Origin: Fidelibacterota bacterium
GTDB lineage: Bacteria; Fidelibacterota; Marinisomatia; SCGC-AAA003-L08; TS1B11
Reading direction: 5' to 3'
Assembly (NCBI GenBank): GCA_004124875.1
Contig: SCKJ01000001.1
Location: 372,001-436,000, forward strand
Length of the DNA stretch: 64,000 bases
Shown here: positions 43,763-52,024 of the stretch, one piece after another
Layout of the letters: each line of letters opens with the position of its first letter
How positions within the stretch are numbered: position 1 is the stretch's first letter
Notes under the pieces: model-generated
The model's input: the letters and a program-made list of their open reading frames with translations, nothing else
What the model was told of the DNA's origin: nothing
Database searches by the model: none
Translations under genes and position numbers: made by a program

Positions 43763-44992
43763 TTAAATAACCTCCCGCACCGGGTTCCATCCGAAACCGT
43801 AGCCCAGCCATTTGTGGTCGGGGATGTCGCAGATAATCACGTCGGCCTGTTTGCCCACCTCCAGCGAACCCACCTCACCTCCCAGTCCCACAGCATGGGC
43901 GGCGTTGATGGTGGCGGCGACAATCGCTTCGGCCACCGTCATCCCCAGGTGGCGGGTCGCCAGGGCGATCATCATCGGCATGGAGGGGGTAAAGGACGAG
44001 CCGGGGTTAAAGTCGGTGGCCAGGGCCACGGGAATGTCGGCGTCAATCAGGCGGCGGCCGTCGGCGTAGTGGTCAAGGCTGAGATGAAAGGCGACCCCCG
44101 GCAGCAGGGTGCCAATGGCACCCGCCTTGGCCAGGGCGTCCAAACCATCATCATTGAGGTAGTCCAGGTGATCGACACTGACCGCGCCCAGCCCGGCAGC
44201 CACCGCGGTGCCGCCAAAATCGCTGAACTGCCCGGCGTGGATCTTCAGGCCGTAGCCGAGCGCTTTGGCTCCCTTAAGCAACATCGTTGTTTCTTCTATG
44301 TTGAAAGCTTCGCTTTCACAGAAGACGTCGAAGAAATCGGCGAGATCTTCCTCTTTAGCCTCAGCTGCTATCTCCATGACGAGGTCCAGATAGGCAGATC
44401 TATTGGCACGAAATTCCTCTGGAATCACATGGGCGCCGAGGTAGGTGGTGACGATGCGCTGGCGGCCCTCCGCGCCCAGCTGCCGGGCCACCTTAAGCAG
44501 CCGCAGCTCGGTGTCGCGGTCGAGGCCGTAGCCCGACTTGATCTCTACGGTGGTGGTGCCCAGGGTCAGCATGCGGCGAAGCCACAGCCGGCCGTGGCTG
44601 AGGAGTTCCTTTTCGCTCGCCTCGCGAGTCGCCGCAACGGTGGTCTGGATGCCGCCGCCGGCGCGTAAAATGTCGAGGTAATCGCGGCCGAGCATGCGCT
44701 GTTCCCACTCCGCCGAGCGGTCGCCGCCGAACAGGAGGTGGGTGTGGGGATCGACAAAGCCGGGCAAGACCACGCCACCACCGGCGTCGATGGTGCGGTC
44801 ATCTGGCACGGGGTGCGACTTTTTCAGATCCGCTTCGGACCCGACCGCTACTATTTTGCCGTCACTGATGGCCACCGCGCCGTTGGGGATAATGCCCAGC
44901 CGGCCTTGATCTTTACCCCGTGCAGCCGCCTGGGAGAATCCGGCGCAAGTCACCACTTCGGCGGCGTTGACGATGAGCCGCACGCCGGTCAA
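43763..44992 (-). CDS. hutI: Imidazolonepropionase
   Basis: 409 residues; the frame begins with TTG at 44992, which forms a TTGA overlap with the hutU stop, and a GTG four codons later is an alternative. The amidohydrolase metal motif VDPHTHLLFGGDR is present, followed by EIKSGYGLDRDTELRLLKVA, KIHAGQFSDFGGTAVAAGLG and VALATDFNPGSSFTPSMPMM. This arrangement identifies HutI, which opens imidazolone-5-propionate to N-formimino-glutamate in histidine degradation. It is the last gene of the hut operon here. Zinc or iron ligands (H-x-H, later H and D) are all in place. Confidence 0.94.
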   Translation of the reverse strand: MTGVRLIVNAAEVVTCAGFSQAAARGKDQGRLGIIPNGAVAISDGKIVAVGSEADLKKSHPVPDDRTIDAGGGVVLPGFVDPHTHLLFGGDRSAEWEQRMLGRDYLDILRAGGGIQTTVAATREASEKELLSHGRLWLRRMLTLGTTTVEIKSGYGLDRDTELRLLKVARQLGAEGRQRIVTTYLGAHVIPEEFRANRSAYLDLVMEIAAEAKEEDLADFFDVFCESEAFNIEETTMLLKGAKALGYGLKIHAGQFSDFGGTAVAAGLGAVSVDHLDYLNDDGLDALAKAGAIGTLLPGVAFHLSLDHYADGRRLIDADIPVALATDFNPGSSFTPSMPMMIALATRHLGMTVAEAIVAATINAAHAVGLGGEVGSLEVGKQADVIICDIPDHKWLGYGFGWNPVREVI

Positions 44993-46755
44993 GGGAGCTG
45001 GATGCCATTGTTGGTGACAGTCTCCCTGGCCTCATGGTAACCGGCCAAGGCATGCCTTGCCACACCGATGCCCGGATCGACGGTCAGCACCCGGTTGAGG
45101 CGCTCGGCCCGCTCGGAAGTGCCGTCGGCCACCACCACCATGCCCGCATGCAGGGCGTTGCCGATGCCGACACCGCCGCCGTGATGGAACGAGACCCATG
45201 AGGCCCCAGAGGCGGTGTTCAGGGCAAAATTAATGAGCGGCCAGTCGGCCACGGCGTCCGTGCCATCAAGCATATCTTCCGTCTCGCGATCCGGTGAAGC
45301 CACGCTGCCGGTGTCGAGGTGGTCGCGGCCAATCACGATGGGGGCGCTGACTTTGCCATCGGCCACGAGGTTGTTAAGGGTCTCGCCGAACTTGGCCCTG
45401 TCGCCGTAACCGAGCCAGCAGATGCGCGTCGGCAGTCCCATGAAGGGGATCTTTTTCGCCGCCAGTTTGAGCCAGCGCTGCAGGCCTTCGTCTTCGGGAA
45501 ACAGGTTGATGAGCTCGGCGTCAATGGTGTGGATGTCGGCGGGATCGCCCGACAGGGCCGCCCAGCGGAACGGTCCCATGCCCCGGCTGAACAGCGGTCG
45601 GATGTACGCCGGCACAAAGCCGGGATAGTGGTAGTTGCCATCGCCGTCGCGCATGGAAACGCCGGCATGTTCGGCTTGGGCCCGCAGATTGTTGCCGTAG
45701 TCGAAGGCCACCGCCCCCTGGCGCTGCATCTCCAGCATCGCCTCCACATGGGGACCAATGGCATCCAGGCTGCGCTGATGGTAGGCGGCCGTGTCGCTGG
45801 CGCGCAGAGCGTCGAGCTCGTCCAGCTCGCCAACGGGCACATAGGCGCCCAGGTCGTGCGCCGGGGTCTGGTCGGTCACCATGTCGGGGATGGCGCCCCG
45901 CCGCACCATCTGGGGGTAAACTTCGGCGGCGTTGCCCACCAGACCGATAGAGAGGCTCTCGCCAGCGCCCCGGGCTTCGTCGGCCCACTTGAGCGCCTCA
46001 TCCAGGGAGGTCGTCATGCGGTCGCAGTAACCTTCGGCCACCTTGCGCTCGATGCGCGACCGGCGCACCTCCACAGCGATGAGGATCCCTTCGTTCATGG
46101 TCACCGCCAGCGGTTGGGCGCCGCTCATACCGCCCAGTCCCGATGAGAGCACCAGTTTCCCTTTCAGACTTGGGACGCCATAGTGCTTTTCGGCCGCCGC
46201 CAGAAATGTCTGATAGGTGCCCTGCAAGATGCCCTGAGTGCCGATGTAGATCCACGACCCGGCGGTCATCTGGCCGTACATCATCTCGCCCATGCGATCA
46301 AGATCGTTAAATTTTTCCTGCGTGGCCCAGCGTGGGACCAGGTTGCTGTTGGCGATGATCACCCGTGGGGCGTAAGGGTGAGTCTGCGCCACATAGACGG
46401 CCCGGCCCGACTGTACGCAGAGCGTTTCATCGGGCTTGAGATTGTTGAGGGCCTCGGTAATTTTATGGAACTCATGCCAGTTCCGCGCGGCCCGGCCTGT
46501 GCCCCCGTAGACGATGAGCTGCTCCCAATCGATGGCATTGGCGGGATTGACATTATTATGCAGCATGCGCCGGGCTGCTTCGGCGTCCCAGGTGGCGGCG
46601 GTTTTGGAGGCGCCGGTCGTGGCGGCAGGGGGACGATCGGGGCGGGCCTGCATGTGCATGGGCCGGCCGTAGGTGCGCAGCTCGGCGGCTATATCGCAGC
46701 TGCAGCCGTACTTGGTCTGCTCGGACGAAACGATCTGGCCATCGGTTGGCGTCAA
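44989..46755 (-). CDS. hutU: Urocanate hydratase
   Basis: 588 residues. The start is TTG 46755 with GAGGA five bases upstream, overlapping the hutG stop (TTGA). The N-terminal residues (DIAAELRTYGRPMHMQARP) match the extended N-terminus of FCB-type urocanases, which supports this start over the internal ATGs at 46659 and 46653. Core motifs: YGGTGRAARNWHEF, the NAD-binding IYIGTQGILQGTYQTFLAAA, SSGLGGMSGAQPLAVTMNEG with the conserved active-site region, and SFHHGGGVGIGNALHAGMVV. It adds water to urocanate to give imidazolone-propionate, using tightly bound NAD+. Confidence 0.95.
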   Translation of the reverse strand: MTPTDGQIVSSEQTKYGCSCDIAAELRTYGRPMHMQARPDRPPAATTGASKTAATWDAEAARRMLHNNVNPANAIDWEQLIVYGGTGRAARNWHEFHKITEALNNLKPDETLCVQSGRAVYVAQTHPYAPRVIIANSNLVPRWATQEKFNDLDRMGEMMYGQMTAGSWIYIGTQGILQGTYQTFLAAAEKHYGVPSLKGKLVLSSGLGGMSGAQPLAVTMNEGILIAVEVRRSRIERKVAEGYCDRMTTSLDEALKWADEARGAGESLSIGLVGNAAEVYPQMVRRGAIPDMVTDQTPAHDLGAYVPVGELDELDALRASDTAAYHQRSLDAIGPHVEAMLEMQRQGAVAFDYGNNLRAQAEHAGVSMRDGDGNYHYPGFVPAYIRPLFSRGMGPFRWAALSGDPADIHTIDAELINLFPEDEGLQRWLKLAAKKIPFMGLPTRICWLGYGDRAKFGETLNNLVADGKVSAPIVIGRDHLDTGSVASPDRETEDMLDGTDAVADWPLINFALNTASGASWVSFHHGGGVGIGNALHAGMVVVADGTSERAERLNRVLTVDPGIGVARHALAGYHEARETVTNNGIQLP

Positions 46756-47723
46756 TTTTTCCTCGATGCGAGACCCGACAGAAAGGCGTGTAAAAGCAGC
46801 ACGGCCAGCCGCCCGGTCCGCTGGTCGATGTCATGCGGCGGTGAGAACTCCATCAGCTCAAACAGCTTGACGCTTCTGTGCCGTCCGGCCACAAAAGCCA
46901 TGGCTCGCCCCTCGCCGGGTGTCAGCCCTTCGGTGCCCGGAGCAGAGACGCCGGGGGCGAATGCCGCTGAAAATACGTCGAGGTCGATGGAGACGAAAAG
47001 CGCGTCCGCGCCGGCGGAGAGGCGATTGAGCTGCCCGTTGAGAATGTTGGCGGGACCCGCTTCGCGCAGTTGCTCCAGTCCCCAGCAGCCGACACGATGT
47101 TCGGCCGCGTACTGCAAATGTTCCGCACTGTTGGTGGCGCTGTGGAGGCCGAGCTCCACAATCCGTTCCCCCGGCACGCGCAGCTCCTCCAGGATTCGGC
47201 GGTAGGGGGTGCCGCTGTGACAGACCCCGTCAATCACCTCGCGCATGTCGAGATGGGCGTCGATATTGGCCCCGCCGATGTCCCCGTACGTGAGCGACAG
47301 GCCCTGTGCCGAGCCGAATGTGGCGTCGTTGCCCCCGCCGATAATGACCGGGATGGCGCCTGACCCTGTAATCACTTCAACTGCTTCTGACAATCGCTGA
47401 TGGGTACCGGCCGGGTCGCCGGGAATGACGTCGAGATCACCGGCATCGGCAATGGTGAGATGGTCGAAGCTGAGCCCCCGTCCGGCGTCGTATGTGGTGC
47501 CGAATCGCAGCACGGCCTGGCGAAACGCCTGCGGTCCCTCGGCAGCCCCAACACGGCCACCATTGAGGGCCACCCCTTCATCGTAGGGCACGCCCAGCAG
47601 GGCCACATCGGCCGGGTCGCCGGTCCATGGCAAAATGCGATGCTTGAGGCGGGGATCGCCGGCACGGGATAAATCTTCAGGGAATATGACCGCCGGAGGC
47701 GTGGTATGGGGCACCGTGCTCAT
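46752..47723 (-). CDS. hutG: Arginase-family formimidoylglutamase (probable HutG)
   Basis: 323 residues of the ureohydrolase fold. Metal motifs are NIDAHLDMREV (D-A-H-x-D) and VSIDLDVFSAAFAPGVSAPG (S-x-D-x-D plus the conserved loop). The first motif is GGGNDATFG instead of the usual G-G-x-H, so one manganese ligand (His) appears to be Asn. Position upstream of hutU and hutI with a 4-bp overlap argues for formimidoylglutamase, which releases glutamate and formamide, rather than arginase or agmatinase. No hutH is in the window. Confidence 0.85.
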   Translation of the reverse strand: MSTVPHTTPPAVIFPEDLSRAGDPRLKHRILPWTGDPADVALLGVPYDEGVALNGGRVGAAEGPQAFRQAVLRFGTTYDAGRGLSFDHLTIADAGDLDVIPGDPAGTHQRLSEAVEVITGSGAIPVIIGGGNDATFGSAQGLSLTYGDIGGANIDAHLDMREVIDGVCHSGTPYRRILEELRVPGERIVELGLHSATNSAEHLQYAAEHRVGCWGLEQLREAGPANILNGQLNRLSAGADALFVSIDLDVFSAAFAPGVSAPGTEGLTPGEGRAMAFVAGRHRSVKLFELMEFSPPHDIDQRTGRLAVLLLHAFLSGLASRKN

Positions 47724-47755
47724 GTCGCGCGAAAGTTAACCCGGCAGCGGCATCA

Positions 47756-49018
47756 TTACCGTTTCCGATTTATAAGGTGGATGCTTTCCCCCGTCAGGAT
47801 AGCCCCTTTTCCGAACCGCTTGCGAATGGCATCCACCGTCGTGTCGACCTGATCATCGTGGGTCTGTCTGCCGGTATCAAACAGGTCACCTTGCGCGGGA
47901 CCATGCCCCAGATTGGAGACGCCCATCCCGATGAGCCGCACCGGTCTCCCGGGCGCCAGATTGATGGTCAGCAGGTCTACGGCCACATCGAATATGGCCT
48001 CAGTGGTGTGGGTAGGCGTGTCGATGGAGCGGGCGTAGGTATGGGTCTCGAACCCGGCGTAGCGCAACTTCAAGGTGATGGTCCGGCCCATTTCATCCTG
48101 CTCGCGCAGAGTGGCGGCCACTTCCCCACATTGCCGGTGCAGCGTCGATCGCAGGGTGGCCAAGTCGGTCTTGTCGATGTCAAACGTGCGCTCCTTGCTG
48201 ACCGATTTTCGCTTCGCGCGACCACCCAGCCCGGTAGAGCCAATGCCCTGAGATTTGCGGTAGAGCGACAGCCCATGCTCACCGAAACGGCGCTCCAGCT
48301 GCTGCCGCGACAGGGCGGCCAGGTCGCCAATGGTGGCTATCCCTTCGGCGTTGAGCCGCTTCACCGTTACCGGTCCGCAGCCGGGCAGGTGGCTGATGGG
48401 CAGCGGCGCCAGGAAGTTTGCCTCCTCTCCCGGAGGCACCACTACCACCCCATCAGCGGCGAGATATTTTTCGCTGGCCTTGGGCGCCGTGGCATCATCA
48501 CCCAGCCGTGGGTCGCCGGACGGTTTGGCCTCATCGCTGGCCACCTTGCTGATAAGTTTGTTGGAAGAGAGGCCCAACGATGCCGGGAGTCCGGTCTCGG
48601 TAAAAATGGCCTGGCGGATGGCCGACCCCACTTCGGCCGGCGGACCCCACAGCGCGCCGGTGCCGGTAAGATCGAGGTAGCCTTCGTCGATGGATGACAT
48701 CTCCACTTCCGGCGTGAACCGCACAAGAATCTCCCGCACTTGATCGTGATAATGCTTGTAGTCGCTGAAGCCGGGGACCACGATGACCAGCTCGGGACAC
48801 AGACGGACCGCCTGGCTCATGGGCATCGCGGAGTGAACACCGAAGCGCCGGGCCTCATAGCTGGCGGAGGAGACCACCGAGCGTCCCTCCGGCTGGCCGC
48901 CGACTACTACGGGGAGGCCTTCGAGGGAGGGGTCTTTCAGCCGCTCCACGGAGACGAAAAAAGTGTTCATGTCCACATGGGCGATCAGGGTCGATGGCTG
49001 GGGACGGTTGAGGATCAC
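47756..49018 (-). CDS. dinB: DNA polymerase IV
   Basis: 420 residues from GTG 49018. AHVDMNTFFVSVERLKDPSL is the Y-family palm start with the first metal Asp; SASYEARRFGVHSAMPMSQA follows, and MSSIDEGYLDLTGT supplies the second catalytic D-E pair. HhH-like residues (ISHLPGCGPVTVKRLNAEGI) bind DNA, and the little-finger domain follows. The C-terminus (ILTGESIHLINRKR) is not the canonical clamp-binding QxxLF. It performs error-prone lesion bypass. It lies 33 bp upstream of hutG in the same direction, probably by chance. Confidence 0.95.
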   Translation of the reverse strand: MILNRPQPSTLIAHVDMNTFFVSVERLKDPSLEGLPVVVGGQPEGRSVVSSASYEARRFGVHSAMPMSQAVRLCPELVIVVPGFSDYKHYHDQVREILVRFTPEVEMSSIDEGYLDLTGTGALWGPPAEVGSAIRQAIFTETGLPASLGLSSNKLISKVASDEAKPSGDPRLGDDATAPKASEKYLAADGVVVVPPGEEANFLAPLPISHLPGCGPVTVKRLNAEGIATIGDLAALSRQQLERRFGEHGLSLYRKSQGIGSTGLGGRAKRKSVSKERTFDIDKTDLATLRSTLHRQCGEVAATLREQDEMGRTITLKLRYAGFETHTYARSIDTPTHTTEAIFDVAVDLLTINLAPGRPVRLIGMGVSNLGHGPAQGDLFDTGRQTHDDQVDTTVDAIRKRFGKGAILTGESIHLINRKR

Positions 49019-49073
49019 AACACCTGAAGTTCACAATTGGGCGTCACAGTTGCAAGGCGTGAACGGTGGCAGG

Positions 49074-49262
49074 CTAGCCCTCAGCCAGCAGTTGCAAGAA
49101 GCGGGGGTGATCCCACACCGGTTCCCAAATAGGGTCAACTTTGAGCATCTCCAAGGTCGTGAGGGCCGGAATGGAGAGCAATAACTCTATCTCGTCAAGG
49201 GCCGCATCATGGTTGCCACTTAAAATCTGAATATAGGCCATGACCATGACCGCGGTTGGGCC
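49074..49262 (-). pseudogene. Separated C-terminal tail of the adenylate cyclase/TPR gene
   Basis: Immediately after the TGA at 49263-49265 the same reading frame continues for 62 codons to a TAG at 49074. It codes for VMAYIQILSGNHDAALDEIE, then LLLSIPALTTLEMLKVDPIW and EPVWDHPRFLQLLAEG. This is the usual final TPR and C-terminal signature (x-DP-x-W-x-P-(L/V)-x-x-x-PRF) of class III cyclase/TolB/TPR proteins. The stop therefore interrupts an otherwise complete gene rather than ending it. Internal ATGs in this tail exist but a 62-codon independent gene is unlikely. Confidence 0.75.
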
Positions 49263-51368
49263 TCACCAATGACATTCAGTTATGGGCATCAACTTTTTGG
49301 CCAGATTGCCGGCTGCCAGGGCTTCATTTTCAAGCCCCAAAAAAGCACAAGCGAGTCCATAGTCGGCCTGCAGCATCCAGCCGTCAGGATTCGCTGATAT
49401 GCGATTGTCCAGCCAGATTCGAGCGGAGTCGTAATAGGCCTGGCTCAGGCCGGCATTTCCGTCCTGCCCGTAGATTTGGGCCAACGTGAAATAGTAGAGC
49501 TGATCTCTAGGCAATGGGTAAATTTGGCGCACGGCCGGCGTCAGGTCTTCTGCCGTTTTATCGAGCAAACCAAAACGCCAATATCCGAGCCGGTTGATTA
49601 ACTGGCCGCCTAACCCCAGCACCTCGGCAGGGTCCACAAATGTGGCCGACTTGCGGACCTCTTCTCGAGCCTTCTTAATATCGCCTGCGGATAGTAACGC
49701 CAGTTCTATCTTCATGGCGTACAGACTGGGGTTATCTGGTGTCAAAGTCAGGAGATAGACCAGAACTTTTTCCGCTTTAGTATATTCGCGTTGGTAGAGA
49801 TAAATAGCCGCGAGAAGCTGGTTGGCTTTAGGTGAGCGGGGGTCCAAATCGGCGGCCTGCTTGAAGTTATCAAGGGCTTCATCCCATTTACCCTGGCGCA
49901 TTTGGACGAGGGCGATTTCTGCCACCAGCGCACTGTTACTTTGCATGCCAATCTGAGCCGTGGCAAAGGCCTCCAGAGCGGCATCATAGTCACGGTCTAC
50001 CAGGTTGTAATAGTAGCCCAGTGCGAGATACCCTTCCGGTAAGTTCCTGTCCAGCGCGAAAGCATGGTCTACGGCTTCTTCGGCCTGCCGGGCGAGGTCA
50101 GGTAACTGTTCATGATTGAAATAGTAGGTCGTCATGGCGTAGGACAGGCGCGCATGGGCGACAGCAAAGCCGGGGTCCAATTCGATGGCCTGCTGATAAA
50201 CCTTTATGGCCTGTTGAAGTTCGGATTTGCGGCCGGATACATCAAAAGAACCCTTGTAAAGATAATCGTTGCCTCGCAGGTACCACTCGTAAGCCTCCAG
50301 GTTGTCCGTGGGACGCTTCTCGATGCGCTGCTGCTCTTCAGGCAGCAGTTTGGCCTTAAGAGCGCGGGCAATCTGCTGGGCCACTTCAGACTGGATGGCG
50401 AAAATATCAGCCATTTCGCGATCGTATGTTTCTGCCCAAAGGTGTTCATCGGTTCGTGCATCGATCAGCAGGCTCACGATCCGTATTCGGCCACCGGACC
50501 TTTGAACACTGCCCTCCAGGATAGAAGCAACCCCCAGCTCCCGGGCGATCTCGCGAACGGATTTCCGGGTCCCCTTATACTGCATGATTGACGTGCGTGA
50601 TATGACCTTGAGGTCGCTTATTTTTGACAGGTGGCTCAGGATAACATCGGTGATGCCGTCACTGAAAAACTCATCTTCCTCCTGGCCACTGTAATTGGTA
50701 AAGGGCAGGACGGCAATAGAACGGTTGCCGAGGCGGGGAGTGGAACCGGCGTCGTCAAAGAATCTGTTGGCGAGCCAATAGACCAACAACGCCGTCAGGA
50801 CAACGCCTGCAACCGGCAGCCAGTTGAAGCGTCGCACAGTGGCCGGCCACCCGGTAGTGGTGATGGGCCTGGCGCCGCTGGAGCTGTCGGATACAAGGAA
50901 TGTTTTCACCGGCTCCGCGATACCTTTAAGGGCTTGCGCCCCCATTTCCTGAGATGTTATCTCCGGCTTGTTTTTGATGGCATCGTAAACCGGCTGGGAA
51001 ATGCAGATGCCACCCTCCGGGGCCAGTGGCTCCAGGCGGGAAGCCACGTTTACGCCGTCGCCGAAGACATCCTCATGCTCAAACAGCACATCGCCTACAT
51101 GAATACCGATCCGTAAAACCAGATCGGGAACATCCCGCGCGGTTTTTTGAATCTCCAGGGCACAGTTGACGGCATCTACCGCGCTATCGAATGCAGACAG
51201 GGTACCGTCGCCGATCTCCTTCAGCCAGTCGCCGTTATGTTTCTCAATGATCGGTTTATGCAGGTCCCGATTGCGTTGCAGCAGCGCAATGGCTCGCTGC
51301 TCATCGACAGACATCAGGGATGTATAGCCCACGATATCGGTGAACATTATAGCGGCAAGTTTACGCAT
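49263..51368 (-). CDS. Class III adenylate/guanylate cyclase with TolB-like and TPR domains (interrupted)
   Basis: 701 residues up to the in-frame TGA. The cyclase domain (1-165) has FTDIVGY with the first metal Asp, EIGDGTLSAFDSAVDAVNCA with the second metal motif, and VFGDGVNVASRLEPLAPEGG. One transmembrane helix lies at about 187-205 (VAGVVLTALLVYWLAN). A TolB/FlgO-like domain follows (SIAVLPFTNYSGQEEDEFFS; ISDLKVISRTSIMQYKGTRK), then about eight TPR units. It would make cAMP (or cGMP) in response to protein interactions. The reading frame continues past the TGA to 49074 with the family's C-terminal signature, so the ORF is truncated by a nonsense codon or recoded. Confidence 0.9.
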   Translation of the reverse strand: MRKLAAIMFTDIVGYTSLMSVDEQRAIALLQRNRDLHKPIIEKHNGDWLKEIGDGTLSAFDSAVDAVNCALEIQKTARDVPDLVLRIGIHVGDVLFEHEDVFGDGVNVASRLEPLAPEGGICISQPVYDAIKNKPEITSQEMGAQALKGIAEPVKTFLVSDSSSGARPITTTGWPATVRRFNWLPVAGVVLTALLVYWLANRFFDDAGSTPRLGNRSIAVLPFTNYSGQEEDEFFSDGITDVILSHLSKISDLKVISRTSIMQYKGTRKSVREIARELGVASILEGSVQRSGGRIRIVSLLIDARTDEHLWAETYDREMADIFAIQSEVAQQIARALKAKLLPEEQQRIEKRPTDNLEAYEWYLRGNDYLYKGSFDVSGRKSELQQAIKVYQQAIELDPGFAVAHARLSYAMTTYYFNHEQLPDLARQAEEAVDHAFALDRNLPEGYLALGYYYNLVDRDYDAALEAFATAQIGMQSNSALVAEIALVQMRQGKWDEALDNFKQAADLDPRSPKANQLLAAIYLYQREYTKAEKVLVYLLTLTPDNPSLYAMKIELALLSAGDIKKAREEVRKSATFVDPAEVLGLGGQLINRLGYWRFGLLDKTAEDLTPAVRQIYPLPRDQLYYFTLAQIYGQDGNAGLSQAYYDSARIWLDNRISANPDGWMLQADYGLACAFLGLENEALAAGNLAKKLMPITECHW

Positions 51369-51455
51369 TGGGTATCGAATTACGGCGACACGAAAGGTAG
51401 TGGCAATGAGCGCAAACTAAAAGAGCAAACCAATATGACTGCGCCGGGATGGTTG

Positions 51456-51812
51456 CTAACGGTTTAACCACCGGCTTACCATTTGGCGGTTCCGGGCCAC
51501 CCAGCAGTACCCCAGGTCGACGGCCTGTCGCAGCGGCGGCAGGCGCAGAAACCACCAGAGCCACCGCCAACGGGGCAGGGCCAGACTGAGCGCCGCAGCC
51601 ACCGCCCCGCCCCGCACCCTGATCCGGTCGCCGGGCATGACCAGCAGCACCGTGCGCCGGGCTAAAATGAGGCGCCGGGTGGGAAGGGGCAACTCCTGGA
51701 ACGGTTTCAGGTCAAGGGAGCCGGGTGGGCTGACGCCATCCAACCAACGGACGAGGCGCATGCAAAGTCCGCATTCGCCGTCGTAAATGAGCAGGGGTGT
51801 GGGGGCCTCCAT
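51456..51812 (-). CDS. DCC-family (DUF393) thiol-disulfide oxidoreductase-like protein
   Basis: About 118 residues from ATG 51812; the frame is open 24 codons further to an ATG at 51884 with no obvious ribosome-binding site. LLIYDGECGLCMRLVRWLDG near the N-terminus is the DxxCxxC motif that defines the DCC family. A hydrophobic Trp-rich stretch follows (PRWRWLWWFLRLPPLRQAVD) and the chain ends in WLNR. The motif suggests a thioredoxin-like redox function but no substrate is known. Confidence 0.85.
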   Translation of the reverse strand: MEAPTPLLIYDGECGLCMRLVRWLDGVSPPGSLDLKPFQELPLPTRRLILARRTVLLVMPGDRIRVRGGAVAAALSLALPRWRWLWWFLRLPPLRQAVDLGYCWVARNRQMVSRWLNR

Positions 51813-52011
51813 GGCGTAATTTGTTGTGGCCGGGGCCGCAATGCCAAACAATGTCGCCGGTATGCTGTGCACACAAGACATCATTCATGGTTATATTCGC
51901 CACGAAATTTTTTCGGAACCTACAGCCCATAGATGCTTTAACAGCGCGAGGAGCCGCAAGCCCGGATCGCGAAGTTGCCAGGATCATGGGTGCAGAATTC
52001 CAGGAGTAAAC

Positions 52012-52017
52012 AGGAGG
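52012..52017 (+). promoter_or_regulatory. Shine-Dalgarno AGGAGG fixing a TTG start
   Basis: A perfect AGGAGG sits 7 bases before the TTG at 52025. No ATG or GTG lies at a suitable distance, so this site decides the TTG start of the ABC ATPase gene. Confidence 0.75.
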
Positions 52018-52024
52018 TACCCGG

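Noticed and set aside
45319-46146. 275-codon plus-strand frame over hutU
   Set aside because: Antisense shadow in GC-rich sequence. hutU has full-length homology in the opposite direction.
49263-49265. Selenocysteine at the TGA of the cyclase gene
   Set aside because: A short hairpin can be drawn after the TGA but the stem is only about 3 bp around the loop. The family has no Cys at this place and no sel genes are in the window. A nonsense mutation or sequence error is more likely.
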